Origin: Ephemerocybe angulata
Lineage: Eukaryota; Basidiomycota; Agaricomycetes; Agaricales; Psathyrellaceae
Assembly: GCA_013368325.1 (NCBI GenBank)
Contig: JAACJK010000172.1
Coordinates: 372,001 to 436,000 of the forward strand
Direction of reading: 5' to 3'
Length of the DNA: 64,000 bases
How positions within the stretch are numbered: the first letter of the stretch is position 1; each line of letters opens with the position of its first letter. A program made the translations under genes and the position numbers. The notes under the pieces were generated by a model. That model saw only the letters and a list, made by a program, of their open reading frames with translations, was not told where the DNA came from and searched no databases. Below, piece after piece: positions 1 to 11,390 of this stretch.

Positions 1-423
1 TCCGACGGAAGTCGCAGGGTATCTGCGGCGGCGCCATCGGGGCAGCTATTGGATCGTCACTCGTCTCTCAAAGTGCCGGAGTATGGGTCTCGTCAACAGG
101 ACGAGAAGCCCCCCACTGGGGATGTAACACTCGTGGGCGTGTGGATGTCGGATGATATTAATCCAAGACTCATTCACCGTCTCGCCCTCTCTGATGCGAA
201 CCCTAAGACCCTCGCAAGCTTCAGCGATAAGCAAGGATATCTCTACGGTACGTTCTGCTCCTGACTTCTCGTCCGTCTCGGTGCTCCGTAAATATCAATA
301 CTTTTCCCCTTTTCTGCTGCAGTGTTCTCTGATCCAGAGCTTGGCGGTGAAGAGCCCCGTGTTCCGGGTGAACGCGTTGACGTCCTAGCCGTCCCTGTTC
401 CCGCATTGGTCCAGGATCCTTAG
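1..423 (+). CDS. 3' end of an unidentified gene (two exons visible)
   Basis: Frame 1 is open from the window edge to 247. A GTACGT donor at 248 and a CTGCAG acceptor ending at 322 remove 75 nt, and the second exon (323-423) ends at TAG. The splice joins the codon G|TG and continues ...YLYVFSDPELGGEE... to ...PALVQDP. Without splicing the frame stops at 264. About 115 residues are visible, hydrophilic, with no domain I recognise. The true start lies upstream of the window. The exon call rests on clean splice sites and phase; the function is unknown. Confidence 0.55.
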
Positions 424-1821
424 GTCAATCGTCGGATGAAATTCAAGGTCCCTCAGGATGTGAATATTGGATCTTCCAGCACAGCTTCGGTCATCTGTCT
501 CGCTACGGTTCTCGATCTGGTTGAATTTCCCTGACCAGCTCGAGACGCCAGTTCCCGCAAGGTCTACACTATCTTCATTGGCCGGCTTGGCCAGATGCAG
601 AAGTTAATTTAAAATCGGTCTTCGTCCTTTCGCTTTGGATATGCCCAGTCCTCTTCCAATTGTAGCTACCAGCATTCGCGTTCGACACCTTTTCTTTTCC
701 ATGCCTCCCCCCTTCCTGCCCGACAACCCACAAGATTCGCTCCACGCCCCACCGCCCCAGGTCTTTCTATACGACTTAGCATTTGCCCCGTTTTGATTCT
801 AATAGGCAAAACCATAAGGATGACACCATTGTGAAGGTGTTCTAATGCGCTCGGTCGCTTGTATTCGTACTTGAATTCGTATGATATGACCCCCAGCTCC
901 ACCCATCAGTCATTTGACGCAGAGTTAAGGGTTAAGACTATCCTTAAAGCCTGAAAATACCTCGGTTCTCAATCCTTACAACTAATTTAGCGCCCATTTC
1001 CCCTGGAATGGCACCCTTCGCGCATGTGTTGCCGCTTGCGCTATCTCGGAACTGAATTCAGAACTCCTCTCCTTCCGGGTACCCAGATATCACAAAATGA
1101 GCAACCTTGTCTCAACCCCGAGCATTGTGTACACTGTAGACAGCGCAGTAGGTGACGAAAGGTCGCCGAACGCCCGGGATACACTGCATTAAATAACATG
1201 CGCGGTTTGGGTTAGAGGCAGTCCAGCGCCATGAGGGTATTCAGGTGCCTAGTATGCCGGGAGCCTCCAAGAGGCAAGCAACTACGTACACGTACCCAGC
1301 AGGTCCGACGCATCGCAGGATGCGAGGTTTACATAAATAGACGCCCGCTGTTTGTAAGCCCAACCTCGGTGGTTATGATCTCGCAGTACTCGTAGTCTCG
1401 CTGAAACGGAGACCTACAAGTATATTCGTTCTGCCCTGCCCCGGACGCATCCCGTCCTACCGCCCTGCTATCCAACGTCCGTTAATAAATATTATATCGT
1501 TCGTATCGTACCTACAGAAATTATGGCCGATCAGCATGAAAGGAGAGCAAAGAGCGTCGCGAAGAGAGGTCTGTCGATTTGAATGCATGCAACATAAGAG
1601 TAAAGATAACCAAGATCACCGAAAAAATGTCGCCGAGAATATAATTGAAAGTCCAAAGGAATGCGTATGTGGTGAGGAAAGCTAGGGTGATGTCGAACCG
1701 CGGTGTGGTATTTGCGGTGTTGGGGAGATGATATAGCGTCCAGGAGTTGTATACGGAGCAAGCAGCGAGAAGGAGAAGAGCAATCGGGGAAGGGCAGAGG
1801 AAGGGAGATGCGACGGGGTGG
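424..1821. other. intergenic, no gene supported
   Basis: This stretch holds the presumed 3' UTR of the edge gene and the downstream flank of the minus-strand membrane protein gene. An open frame at 1521-1862 (minus) encodes hydrophobic segments, but it starts inside the last exon of the neighbouring gene in another frame and has no supporting signal. I see no RNA gene or repeat. Confidence 0.5.
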
Positions 1822-3184
1822 TTAGGCCGCATTGATAGGGAGTTCGATTGGGCAGTCTGCATCAGTTATTTGTGCCGTCGCTTTTTGGTGTCCAGGAAGG
1901 CCGAGAATTGTCATATCCAAGACAAGACGGAACTTCAATGCTAAGTACAGGTGAGTGTGTCAGTGAGAGAACGGAAGACCAAAGCTATGCGCCTACGTGT
2001 TCGCTTGCCATCGGGATATATCGCCCTGTTCTTGCAAGCATCGTACCAGCCCCTCCCTGTTCATTGATGGATTAGACCGCAGCTTAACCATGGGACATAA
2101 CACTTACAAGTGACATCACTATCGTTCGCAGAACTGTAAGTGATATTCAGGGGGAGAAGGATCTTGGGGAATCCACGAGCGGGGATGACTCGCTTGCCCA
2201 GGTCACCGGTGCCCACCTGCCGGTCGCTGTTGATATCAAAGACGTCTGCCGTCAGACTCGTGAATCGTAGAGGTAGGAAGTTCGACGTGGTATCAAGCTG
2301 CAGCGCAGCGAAAGCAGGGAATGAGAAGTTGGCAGGGGCATGAGAAAATCCAATTGGTACTGCGTTTGCCCAGGCACCTGTTGCAGGAGCCATAGGGGAC
2401 GAGCTGTTGAACGCAAATTTCGGTACTCGGGGGATTGTGAAGGCCAAAACGACACCGATACTGGGCAGGAGATGTCAGTATACGACGGATCCGAGATTGA
2501 ACCACCACTCACACCACAACAAGGCCGAACATGAAGAAAACGAGCACTCTCCGAGTAAAGTACTTTCCACACAGCCCACGCTGGTCCCGTCTCCAGGCAG
2601 TCCAAAACTCCTTCCTCTCCTCCGCCTTCTTCTCTTTACGACCCCGCTTGGTCATGTTCTTCATCTCATCCTTGCTCCATTCCGCACCCATGGCAGGCAC
2701 AGTGACCATCTCGACCTTGGTCCCATTCGTGTCCAGCGTTTCGAGGGCGACTGGTGTTTGCGGTGTTGGAAGCTGCTGGTATCTAGTCTGCCCTCAGGAC
2801 CGCGTATTCAGTAGACCACGGAGACGTCACGTACCCGGAAGAGTTCGCAGGTGTAAATGCCGAGCTATATCGAGGCCCTGCATTGTTAAAATCTGCGTAA
2901 ACGTCCCAAGCCTCGTCCTCCTCGTCCTTGCCTCCCTTCAGGGGCTCCTCCCTTCCACCGTTGAAGAACGAATTCTTGTTGTACCCCGCAGACATCCCTC
3001 GGGTATGGTTGAGTCTATCGATGGAGTTGCGTTCGGGATTGTAGAAGGAGGACACATCATCTCGGGGTGGCCTCTGCCCACTGTTGCTACTTGACATCCT
3101 GGGAAAGTCAGGGTTAAGTGCATCATTCGAAGGCCGTCCCCCGTGATAGAATGACGAGACTGTTGACTTGCGGTCAGCGTCCAT
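1822..3184 (-). CDS. single-pass membrane protein with a LEA-2-like outer domain, five exons
   Basis: Exons 3184-2835, 2782-2513, 2460-2108, 2056-1997 and 1940-1822 join in phase with GT-AG introns and give about 383 aa. The N-terminal 170 residues are hydrophilic, with repeated SSFY motifs, and end in a basic stretch (KRGRKEKKAEERKE). A transmembrane helix follows (VLVFFMFGLVVVIGVVLAF), then a beta-rich domain of about 180 residues with NSSS and NITYSS sites and a conserved-looking WRGWYDACKNRA segment. This N-in, C-out layout resembles fungal proteins with a water-stress/LEA-2 type extracellular domain; that assignment is from memory of the family. The gene is intact, unlike its right-hand neighbours. 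Confidence 0.75.
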
Positions 3185-5220
3185 GGCTATGAGGCAGGTC
3201 CAGGGAGAAGACCGTGCTCGGGAGGGGGATTAACAAGAAAACAGTTGTGGAGGAGACCAAGGCTGACCGCGACACGCTACTTTCGCCACCGTTCCCACGA
3301 AGTTCGTGCCTGGTTGCTTCCGGAAACACGAAGCCTTTATACCAGATGTGGAGTATGTTAATAGTCCTGATTTTTGGAAAGAGTAGGGTGTGATTCTCTT
3401 GCACAACTTCTCAAGGGCCATACATGAGCATAAGTATATTTTCCTTAAGAAAACGAAGTTTCCGTCATCGTGCTTGCGCCGTGCATCCCTAGATCAGGCG
3501 CGGGAAACACCTGCCAACCTTGGTGCGGAGTTCAGACTCCGAGGCTCAGCGCGGGTGCAATAGTGGGAGCTGCATCACGAAAAAAATTGGACTTTGACAA
3601 CCCCTTAACTGATCAAACGGATCAGGAAGACGTAACTTTGGCCGGTGCCGCTTGCAAGGCCCTTCTAGCCTAAGGTAGAGCTGGTGAGGTTTCAGACTCT
3701 TTCTCGACGCGGGGATACTCACTAAAGGTGAGCGCTGAGCGCTGCGCTCTCTCCACACGACTGAATTAAGAATGCACTATCAATGCACTATGTTTCTCGT
3801 GTGTGCTCAATGTAACTTATGCACGGTGTCTGCACTCGAGGAGTCTGGATTACTCTAATTAATGTTGTACAGGGGCTGTGTATGGAGAAACACGTTGTGC
3901 TTGGGCGCCCGTCGACCCGCCAAGCTAGAAACACAGTGTTGAATCTTGATTGGAATTACTTATCAATGAAGAAAGAGTCTCAGTAGCCCAACTCTATACC
4001 ACCATCACTGAATCATTAGCGTCCAATTTCAAGTTTGCCATGTTTATGGCTTAGTACAGCGACGACGAAGCCGGGCAGCATACAGGCGCAGCATAGTCAT
4101 GATCATATCGACTGCCTCTACTTCCATTCACGGATCCCCCGTCGCTTGCTCGCAAAGGCGGGATGAGGTGCACCGACCCTGAACACTATGATTTTGAATA
4201 TATCTTAAGGACAGGTCCTCCCAGCCTCAAACCCAAGACACTTCCTTTTAGTTCGCTTGAACCCAACGACTTTCCTACGATCGAAAACTGAATGCTCCTT
4301 TGCAGTCGGCTTAATCACTTGAGCGCCGATGGGACATATCCCCGACCTGGCCGACTCCTTGAAACCTGTTCGTATTCGGTGTTTGTATCCGGGATTCAGA
4401 GATATGTCCCGCGCCGCCCAAAGGCTCTCAGAGCCCCGCCTCGAGGGCTCAGCCAGTTACCAACCGAGAACCAAACCTTTTAATATATTGCCCAGGTCTC
4501 CCTGCCTCAGAGTCCCCAAGCAGAAACTTCTGTTCTGGCTTGGGAAGGTCTCAAATTAAGGACTTGAGTAGTGTAAAGTGTAAGGCTGTTGAGGTGACCC
4601 GATGGCGTTTTGTCGCCCACGCTTGACAGCACGGTAGTCCTGAGGTGGATGTTCTTCAAGCACCTCTACAGTCTACTCTCCTCTGGTCTACAATGAAGCT
4701 GGATGGTGACCTTTACAGGTTCTATTCTAATGTTTTATCTATTTCCGAGGTTATGGTGAGCAAGTCTCGAGAAAAAGCGCGTTGTGCACCCGACATCTCT
4801 TTCGTCTTCGAAATTCGGACGGAGGAATCGAACACAAAACGAACACGAAACGAACTTAAGAGTTGAACGGCCCGTAATCTTCCAAGTTCCTGAGAGACTG
4901 CCATATCTACCTGAGACAAAATGTTCGGAAGTCTTGCAGTCTTTCCACTTAATCCTGTCCTGGTAGGGTTCGCGAAATGATTTCGATGTTTGTCATTTAC
5001 GAGTCCTTATTGATTCGTTTGGGTATATCTTTTGTGTCATTGCCCCGCCCCTGACGTTTCATTGCTCAGGTCGGAGAACGAGCACGCCGGTCGCCCGCCC
5101 GACCCGACACAGTTACTCACTTATTAGTGCCATTTCCACCCTTCCAGACATCGGCGCAACTCGGCGCAACTCTATCCTATCTCTTCTGAACAGTTAACTT
5201 ATGGAGATTGGGAACGCATA
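3185..5220. other. gene-free stretch, no feature supported
   Basis: Upstream of the membrane protein gene I see only short open frames without splice-consistent extension, broken by stops in all frames. A tcggcgcaac decamer is repeated in tandem at about 5152-5171. The DNA looks like diverged non-coding sequence. Confidence 0.45.
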
Positions 5221-5391
5221 AGTACAATCAACACCCCTAACCCGTAGTACCCGCCCTAACCCATACCATACGCTCACCGAATGTTAAATCTCACCCAAAC
5301 CTCCTCCGTTAACCCGTAACCTGTGATAAACCATACCTTTCTGGCCACCTCGGGGGTATGGGTTAGGGCGTAGGGCGATGTTGACTGTACT
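5221..5391. repeat. short inverted repeat with telomere-type motifs (MITE-like)
   Basis: The left arm (5221-5267) begins AGTACAATCAAC and contains CCCTAACC twice. The right arm (5355-5391), read in reverse complement, begins AGTACAGTCAAC and contains CCCTAACCC and CCATACC in matching order. About 90 bp of unrelated sequence separates the arms. The TTAGGG-like core resembles the usual basidiomycete telomere repeat, but the ordered flanking matches suggest terminal inverted repeats of a small foldback or MITE. Confidence 0.5.
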
Positions 5392-5719
5392 ATTAATACG
5401 ATAATTGTGGATCGTCTAGTTCAGATTGTGCCGCCACTGCCACCCGATAGGGAGGTGGTAATAAGGCAATGCGATCCCACAGTTCAACCTACAATTGCGG
5501 TCGGCAGTCATCGCACAGCATCTTTATCTCTAGAGTCCCAGGAGAGATAAACTGAGATATGACCTTGAAACCCTTCCGACAGGTGACCTCTCAAATCTTA
5601 TTAATCTCATTCTCTTGCATATACGACCTGGGGACCCAATGGAGACCCGAGAGACGAGAGTCGGATGTTCAACATTATTATAACAGTGGTATCAATTGGA
5701 TGGTATGCTAAAGGTATTC

Positions 5720-6130
5720 CTACGGACACATGTAATGCGACAGACCAAGCGCCAGCTCAGGGCGCAGCCTAACCAGAGGGCTACAACAAGGGATAAGAGG
5801 ACAAGAGGGGGTGAACGCTACGCTACCTGCATAAAGTGATGTAAGCGGAAGATGTGAGCGGAAGCTCGTACCTGTACACGCTGTCAGGATATATCGCGAC
5901 CAGCCTTCCAAAAGTCTCACTGCACAGGTGGTGGACTTGGCCTTGTTATTCTGGGCCCAAAGACGTCAATCCATCCACATTTCAAAATTTGGGACTCCAT
6001 ACCTTGATACGTTCGCCGTCAGGCAATAGTCCGACGGCGGTTGACGCGAGGAGGAATGGGGTCGATCGATGTTCAAGTTGCATGCCCGGCGGCGTGGGCA
6101 AGGCGATAAGGGTAAGTGTGTCCCCAAGAG
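5720..6130 (-). CDS. possible 3' part of an unidentified gene
   Basis: Read on the minus strand, three blocks join in phase: ...LIALPTPPGMQLEHRS...DGERIK, then NNKAKSTTCAVRLLEGWSRY..., then SVAFTPSCPL...HYMCP and TAG at 5720-5722. The joins use a GTATGG donor with a GGCCCAG acceptor and a GTACGA donor with a TATGCAG acceptor; the second intron (45 nt) is also open in frame. I find no convincing start codon, so this may be a remnant. No domain is recognised. Confidence 0.3.
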
Positions 6131-6280
6131 GATGGGGCTGATTTGAGTGCTTGTCTCAGGTCTGAGTGCTTGTCGAGGAGGAGAATCTAGGAGAAGAAAG
6201 ATGGGGGATACTCGAACAGCGAACCCCAGGTTTAAGTAGTCAGCGCGAAACTCCGCTCTCCGGTGCCACCCTTGACCGTC

Positions 6281-6513
6281 TTACCCGAGACGCTTTACCG
6301 TCTTGCCCGAGAGACTAGAAAAGGCGGTAGAACGTAGAGGAGGAGTCCATTCACCGGAATGACCATGATGCCCAGCGTTACGGTATGGCGACCATGCCGA
6401 TCTTAGTAGGTGGTCGCTGGGGAAGCACCCTGACTCTGGTTCTATTTGGGTGCCTAGCCTTTCCGTGCATAGAGGCGGTGGGCCATGTGCAGCAGGTGAA
6501 GGATGAGAATGGG
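6281..6513. other. no feature supported
   Basis: Short stretch between two fragments. Only shadow frames are seen. Confidence 0.4.
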
Positions 6514-7010
6514 TCAAATATCACCTATAGAGTGACTACCATATAGCACAGGTGTCATATTGGCTATATAGCCTGCGTAAAAATGGAGGGTTTGGAGGCG
6601 GAAGGACTGCTCGACATGTTGCGCTTGTGGAGTGGTGATGACAGAACAGACGCGCCCCAGAGCACAAGCAAAAGTCTTGCGTCTCATGCAGAGAGCTAAG
6701 AAGATGAGAGAGAGAAATAATGAGACCCCAGCTTGCATTTTACCAAGAGGTGTATTGACCCCAATTGCCACCCCCTTAGTGTTCTTGAAAATGTACGCAA
6801 AAAGCAATCTTCGAAGCTCCTCCTCAGTCGGCTGAGAGATCGACTTGACCCAGACTGAAAAAGAGAATGACCTACAGTTTTGAACGGTCGAAAGGAATCA
6901 CTGTCCACATTACTTTCCGGCCTCTGTAGAGGTAGACCTTCGCTTTCTTCCACTGCCGTACAGGCGTTGGATCGCGAAGAAGAAGGACCATTGGTTGGTT
7001 ACCCCGCTCC
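6514..7010 (-). pseudogene. relic of an internal part of the unknown gene at 11391-13745
   Basis: The minus strand reads LLLRDPTPVRQWKKAKVYLY and then MWTVIPFDRSKL. This parallels ILRDPTPVRQWKKAYVYLY and MWTIIHLDPLKL in exon 7 of the intact gene. A donor (GTAGGTC) sits at the same place as the intact gene's GTATGTC. Beyond it LRRLLFAYIFKNTKGVAIGV matches RRRLLFTNIVKNTKGVAIGV in exon 8, but no acceptor joins the two blocks in phase. The copy lacks the start, the early exons and the C-terminus, so it is a decayed partial duplicate. Confidence 0.7.
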
Positions 7011-7329
7011 TCGTCAGCTTCTTCTGCGACCTAGACTGAGCTCTCCCACATGGGACGTGTGTACCCTCTCATCCACAGCCATCCTCTCATCTCTTGGACT
7101 CGCCGGCGGACTCAACGTCGCAATCGGCGGCAACGCCATCCTACTCCCATCCCTCTCCCTCCTTCCCGCACGCGCGGATGGCAGCGGCAACAGCACACTC
7201 CGAACTCCTCCTCCTCCTGTGTTATCCATCGACCCCGACCCCGACCCCAGTCCGTCCGCGAACGCTTGCTATGCTCGGCCTCTTGAGCTGCGCAGCTTGC
7301 GAGACCGGCGACGCATGGCTCAGCCCGGT

Positions 7330-8935
7330 TAGACCTCCTGGGCGAGAGACCCGGCGTCACATCGCAGGAGGCGGGACAACGCGGTAACCCCTGTTGAGCC
7401 AATCCCATCAAGCATCCACACCTTCATCATCGTAGTCCTCGTCGATCGCGCGCACAGGCGGGCGTGGCGCAGCACTCGTAGACGGCGGCTGCACGGACCG
7501 TGAAGAGGACGACGAAGATGGCGACGGCTCAGGCTGGGGCGAACCCTTGAAGGAGCCGTACCCTGAAGAATAAGAATGCTTGAATCCCTGGCGGTCATCG
7601 GGCGAGTTGGAGTTGGGGCCCTCGGGCACGTAGGGCGGTTGCATAAGCTTGTACTCGCGGTCATTGGTCGACGGTCACGTTCGCGTGCGCGTTCCCACTC
7701 GCGTTGTTCGTAATACATCCGAGAGGCGAGCGTTGCGGAGGATTGTTGTTCGACTGACCCGGGCGAACATGTTGACGAGGAGGCGGGTAGTTGAAGCTGT
7801 GCTGTCCAGGGGCAGGAGAGTTGGCGGCCCGCGGGACCATCGCGAGGTGGGGGTAATCGCGAGAATGTGGGGGCGGTCGATCCACTTCCATCGGTGCGAG
7901 AGGAGGATGCGACGACGACGGATGGCGGGACTCGTCGATGTTGACGGGTGGTGGTGGGCCGCCTCGGAATGGAGGAGACGATGCTGCCGAGCTGAGCAGG
8001 GGGCAGGGAGGTCTCGTTCGAGGAGGAGGGGCCACGGGAATCGGCTCGCATTGGGTTGCGGTTCCCGCCGTGGAGGCATGAGATGGCAGTTGATCCTTGG
8101 TGGGGGAACAACAGCGCTCGCGTACGCCGTCGGGTGGACATCCTGAGGACCCGGCGCAGGAGGGAGCTGGCCACTCGCGGCCTGTGCCTGCTTCAGGAGT
8201 TGCAGGCGCTGGGTGATGGCGGGTGTTAGGGGGGATCGAGCTCACTTGCTTTGCTCGTGCATATGCATCGCATCGCTGGCAACCGTGATCTGGTTGTTGC
8301 AGCTCTCGTATAAAGAGCCAAGGTCGAACCAGACTTCGGAGATGTAGGGGTTGATGCGCGGGAGTAGGCGTCAAAGGGGCGTCGTCGTGGTACTGGTTGA
8401 TCTGGAAGTAGAGAACGCCGATCGAGCACCAGAACGTCGGGTTGCGACCGTCACGATTGATACTCCTCTTAAGCCGCCTTGTTGTATTTGGAGCCTGCCA
8501 TGTAGGCCCGGCCCAAGGGATACCAGCTTTGTGCGTCGGCGGGATCAGCCTCAAGCGACTTGGCCAGGCATTGGATGGCGAGATCTTGGTTCTGAAATGA
8601 GGATCCATCCTGATGGTAGAGCCACCCTAGCTGAGGACCTTGGCGTGGTTGGGATTCTCGAGGACGACGCGCTCGTATGCGTCTTTTGCTCGGTGGTACG
8701 GTACTGATAGGGGATCAGTATATGATATATATGGTACCCGTAAGACCAACACCTCACGTCTTTCTGCTGCTCGTAGACATGGCCGGTAGACATGGCCGAT
8801 CTGGCACCAGATATCGGCATGAGCGTCAATTCGGTGGGTTGCGGAGTATTCGGTCGAAGAAGCTCAGGGAGTCGTCGTACTTGCCCTGCTGCTTGTAGAT
8901 GATGCCAAGTCGACCATCGCGAGGTGGGGTGGCGG
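7330..8935 (-). pseudogene. broken 3' fragment of a CYC8/SSN6 transcriptional corepressor gene
   Basis: The family partners TUP1 in general repression through TPR repeats. On the minus strand the TPR part is recognisable in pieces: IIYKQQGKYDDSLSFFDRIL, QIGHVYEQQKD, NQDLAIQCLAKSLEADPADA, RDGRNPTFWCSIGVLYFQIN and NPYISEVWFDLGSLYESCNN. A Pro-rich tail follows (PLAPMEVDRPPPHSRDY and DEDYDDEGVDA). The pieces lie in different frames. Visible lesions are a tandem GTAGACATGGCCG duplication at about 8773-8798, a loss with TAA and TGA stops around 8465, frameshifts near 8375-8430, and a shift before MGLAQQG at about 7405. The N-terminal TPRs are absent. A working copy must lie elsewhere if the organism needs this protein. 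Confidence 0.8.
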
Positions 8936-11250
8936 GTAACCGGGATGTAGTGGGCGCAGGCCTGCGCTCATGGACACCGAGTTCAGTTGCTTGGTGAGGT
9001 TGGTAGGCGAGACAATCCTCGAGGTGCTTCTTGCTCGTTTCAGCGTCAACCAGAGATTCGCGCGTCCTAGAAACCTCCCCGTTCTATTGAGAGATTTAGT
9101 TAGAACAGAACTCTTAAAACACCAGAGAAAAGGCACATACGGCTTTGTTCAAGACGACCTTGCAGCTCCTTCGCTTCAAGCTCCTTCTGCAGCGATACAT
9201 TCGCGTTCCCTGCTAAGTTGAGTACGGAGATCTTGGCTACAAAAGAGAAACCGAAGTCAGTCAATGACGAGTCCCACACCAATTCAATGAACAACAGTAC
9301 AAACTTCTGGCTCTCAAGCATCTGCAGCTGCCCTTCAAGACGACGGTCATTCATTCTCACCAGAGCGTTCCAAATCTCCGTGCATCCTCTGGATATTGGT
9401 CATGAGCGAAGCAAGATGCGACTCGTTCGACATCAAGAGCCCTGTTTGTCGTCGTTGGTATTGGTATAGCATGTGTTGGAACTGAAGCTGGGTATACTGG
9501 CTGAGGAAGGATGCTTCCTCGACGCCGAAGATGTTCTCGTGAAGATTCTTCGTAGAAGCTCTCTGGTTCTTCGACTCGGTACACGCTGGCTGGCGGGCCC
9601 AGGTCGACTGACCGACGCTTGCCGATCCTGGCAGACTGGGAAGGAGGCTGGCCGTACTCGTACTCTGCACCCGGTCCCGCAGGAGGTTCGACGAACGAGG
9701 GCTTGCGAGATATATTGAACGCTGGCGCTTCGATGACGAGGCGGAGGATGACAGAGAGGCCCCGGTGGGAGGGTATGATTGCTGGTGACTTTGCTTGCCG
9801 CCCAGCATTCGCTGTCGCCGGTAATGATCGGTACGGTTCGAGACTTGGGTATCGTTCGTACTTGAGCTGAGCACACTGCGCAAGGTCTTGGACTGGGGCT
9901 GGGACTGGGATGGAATAATCTCGTACTCATATTCATCCCCAGCCTCTCGCTCGCGCCTGTCCCCCGCCCTCTCCTCTCCCAATCCCAATCCCGATCCTTC
10001 TCCCTCGCGCTGTGCATGTATCCAGAATCGTAATCGTAGCCCAGGCCCGCAGCAGCCGTCACAGCAGCCGATAATGATTTCGATTTCGACTTGCTCCTCG
10101 ACCGAACCTTCCCGCTCTTTTTGCTCTCCCCCGATATCGGCTCCTCGTATCCACCAGCCACGGCCGATGCTGCTGGTGTTGCCAACCAGGATCCTGATGT
10201 GCCTCGTCCTCACCACCCTCCTTCCTGCTCCGGACTCTCTCCTCCCAAACTCTTCTCCACGCCCCGCTGCCGCTCGGTCTCCGCGAGCACCGCCCGATTG
10301 CTCTCCTCAAGTATCTTCCGCATACGCGTACGCCGCTGTACCTCACCCTCCGCTTCCTCTCTTCCCTTCCACCCTCGTGCCCCTCTTCCTCCTTCCCCTC
10401 GTTCTCCATATCATGTTCGTGGTAGTCCAGTTCACCCTTCTCCAGAATCGTATCACCAACAAAACAACTCACAACTCTCCGCCCACTCACGCTCGTCTCG
10501 TGCTCGTCGCACTCCCAATCGAGCGCATACTACTCGTGCTTGCAATGGATCGCATGCTCGCACTGCCACCCCGCCTTCCTATTCGAAAATGGTTTGGAAG
10601 TAGAACTGGAGGTGAGGTCGTGTTGCTCCGCTGGTGTGTACCGGGTTACCTGCTCGCGCGCTCAACCTCTTGCTTGAGCACCTGCTCCCTCCTCTCTGCC
10701 TTCTCCCCAAATGTAGCCCACTCATGCTCAATGTTCTCCACAATCTCCTTCGCCTACGTCTCCCTCTCCTCCATCATCCCAATCAACCTGCCGCAGACTG
10801 TTCGCCTCGCTCGCGTCCTCCGCGACCTGTGACGTTAATGCTTGGACCTTGTGAGCGCCTGTGAGAGCTGGTCCGACTGGGACTTGTGCACGGACAGTGC
10901 CTTGAGCGACGCGCTCGCCGTGATGTGTTCCTGCTGCAGCGTGTCATGGGCAGATTGAGATTGCAGCTGCAGCATCTCTGCGCAGGGACGGGGACGTCAT
11001 TTTCGAGTGCGTCGCATGCAAGGGCCTTGATAATCGTAAGTACATGGTGCCGCATGTAAAGTCGAGGGATGTACTGACCTGTTCTACGGTGATGCGCATA
11101 GTGAACCAGGCGGGCGTGGGTGTGGATCCATTTGATTTGTGCTTGAGAGGTTCGAGAAAGCAAGTGTCGTCGTCTTGTCGCGCTCGTCTGCATTGCAGAC
11201 ACAATAAAAGATGATGATGGTTGAAGGAGAGTGGTGCAATCGAACGCACC
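8936..11250 (-). pseudogene. broken coiled-coil protein gene joined to the CYC8 relic
   Basis: Minus-strand blocks with strong coiled-coil character occur in order: EMLQLQSQSAHDTLQQEHIT, VQALTSQVAEDASEANSLRQ, AKEIVENIEHEWATFGEKAE, KILEESNRAVLAETERQR, SFLSQYTQLQFQHMLYQYQ, DRRLEGQLQMLESQKF and SLQKELEAKELQGRLEQ. They lie in different frames. An in-frame TAG (ACG TAG GCG) interrupts one heptad region, and single-base indels lie near 10840 and 10795. Some splice sites survive, for example a donor after QMLESQKF and a TTTTGTAG acceptor. I cannot name the protein. Several errors within 2 kb, beside intact genes on both sides, argue for real decay and against general sequence error. Confidence 0.55.
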
Positions 11251-11390
11251 GATTCGGATCAGATCAGAGAGCAGTGCCACTTGCCCACCATAGTCACTCT
11301 GGTACGTCGCTAGTTCGCTAGTCTCGCTGGTTCGAAGGATACAACAGGAATAGATTGGTATAAATAATAATAGGCGTCTGCATACAAAGT

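Noticed and set aside
1521..1862. 113-codon minus-strand frame with hydrophobic segments
   Set aside because: Its Met lies in another frame inside the last exon of the neighbouring gene, and no promoter or splice evidence supports it.
7330..11250. General sequencing error as the cause of the frameshifts
   Set aside because: Genes immediately left and right keep perfect frames through many exons, and the lesions include a tandem duplication and deletions beyond single-base errors.
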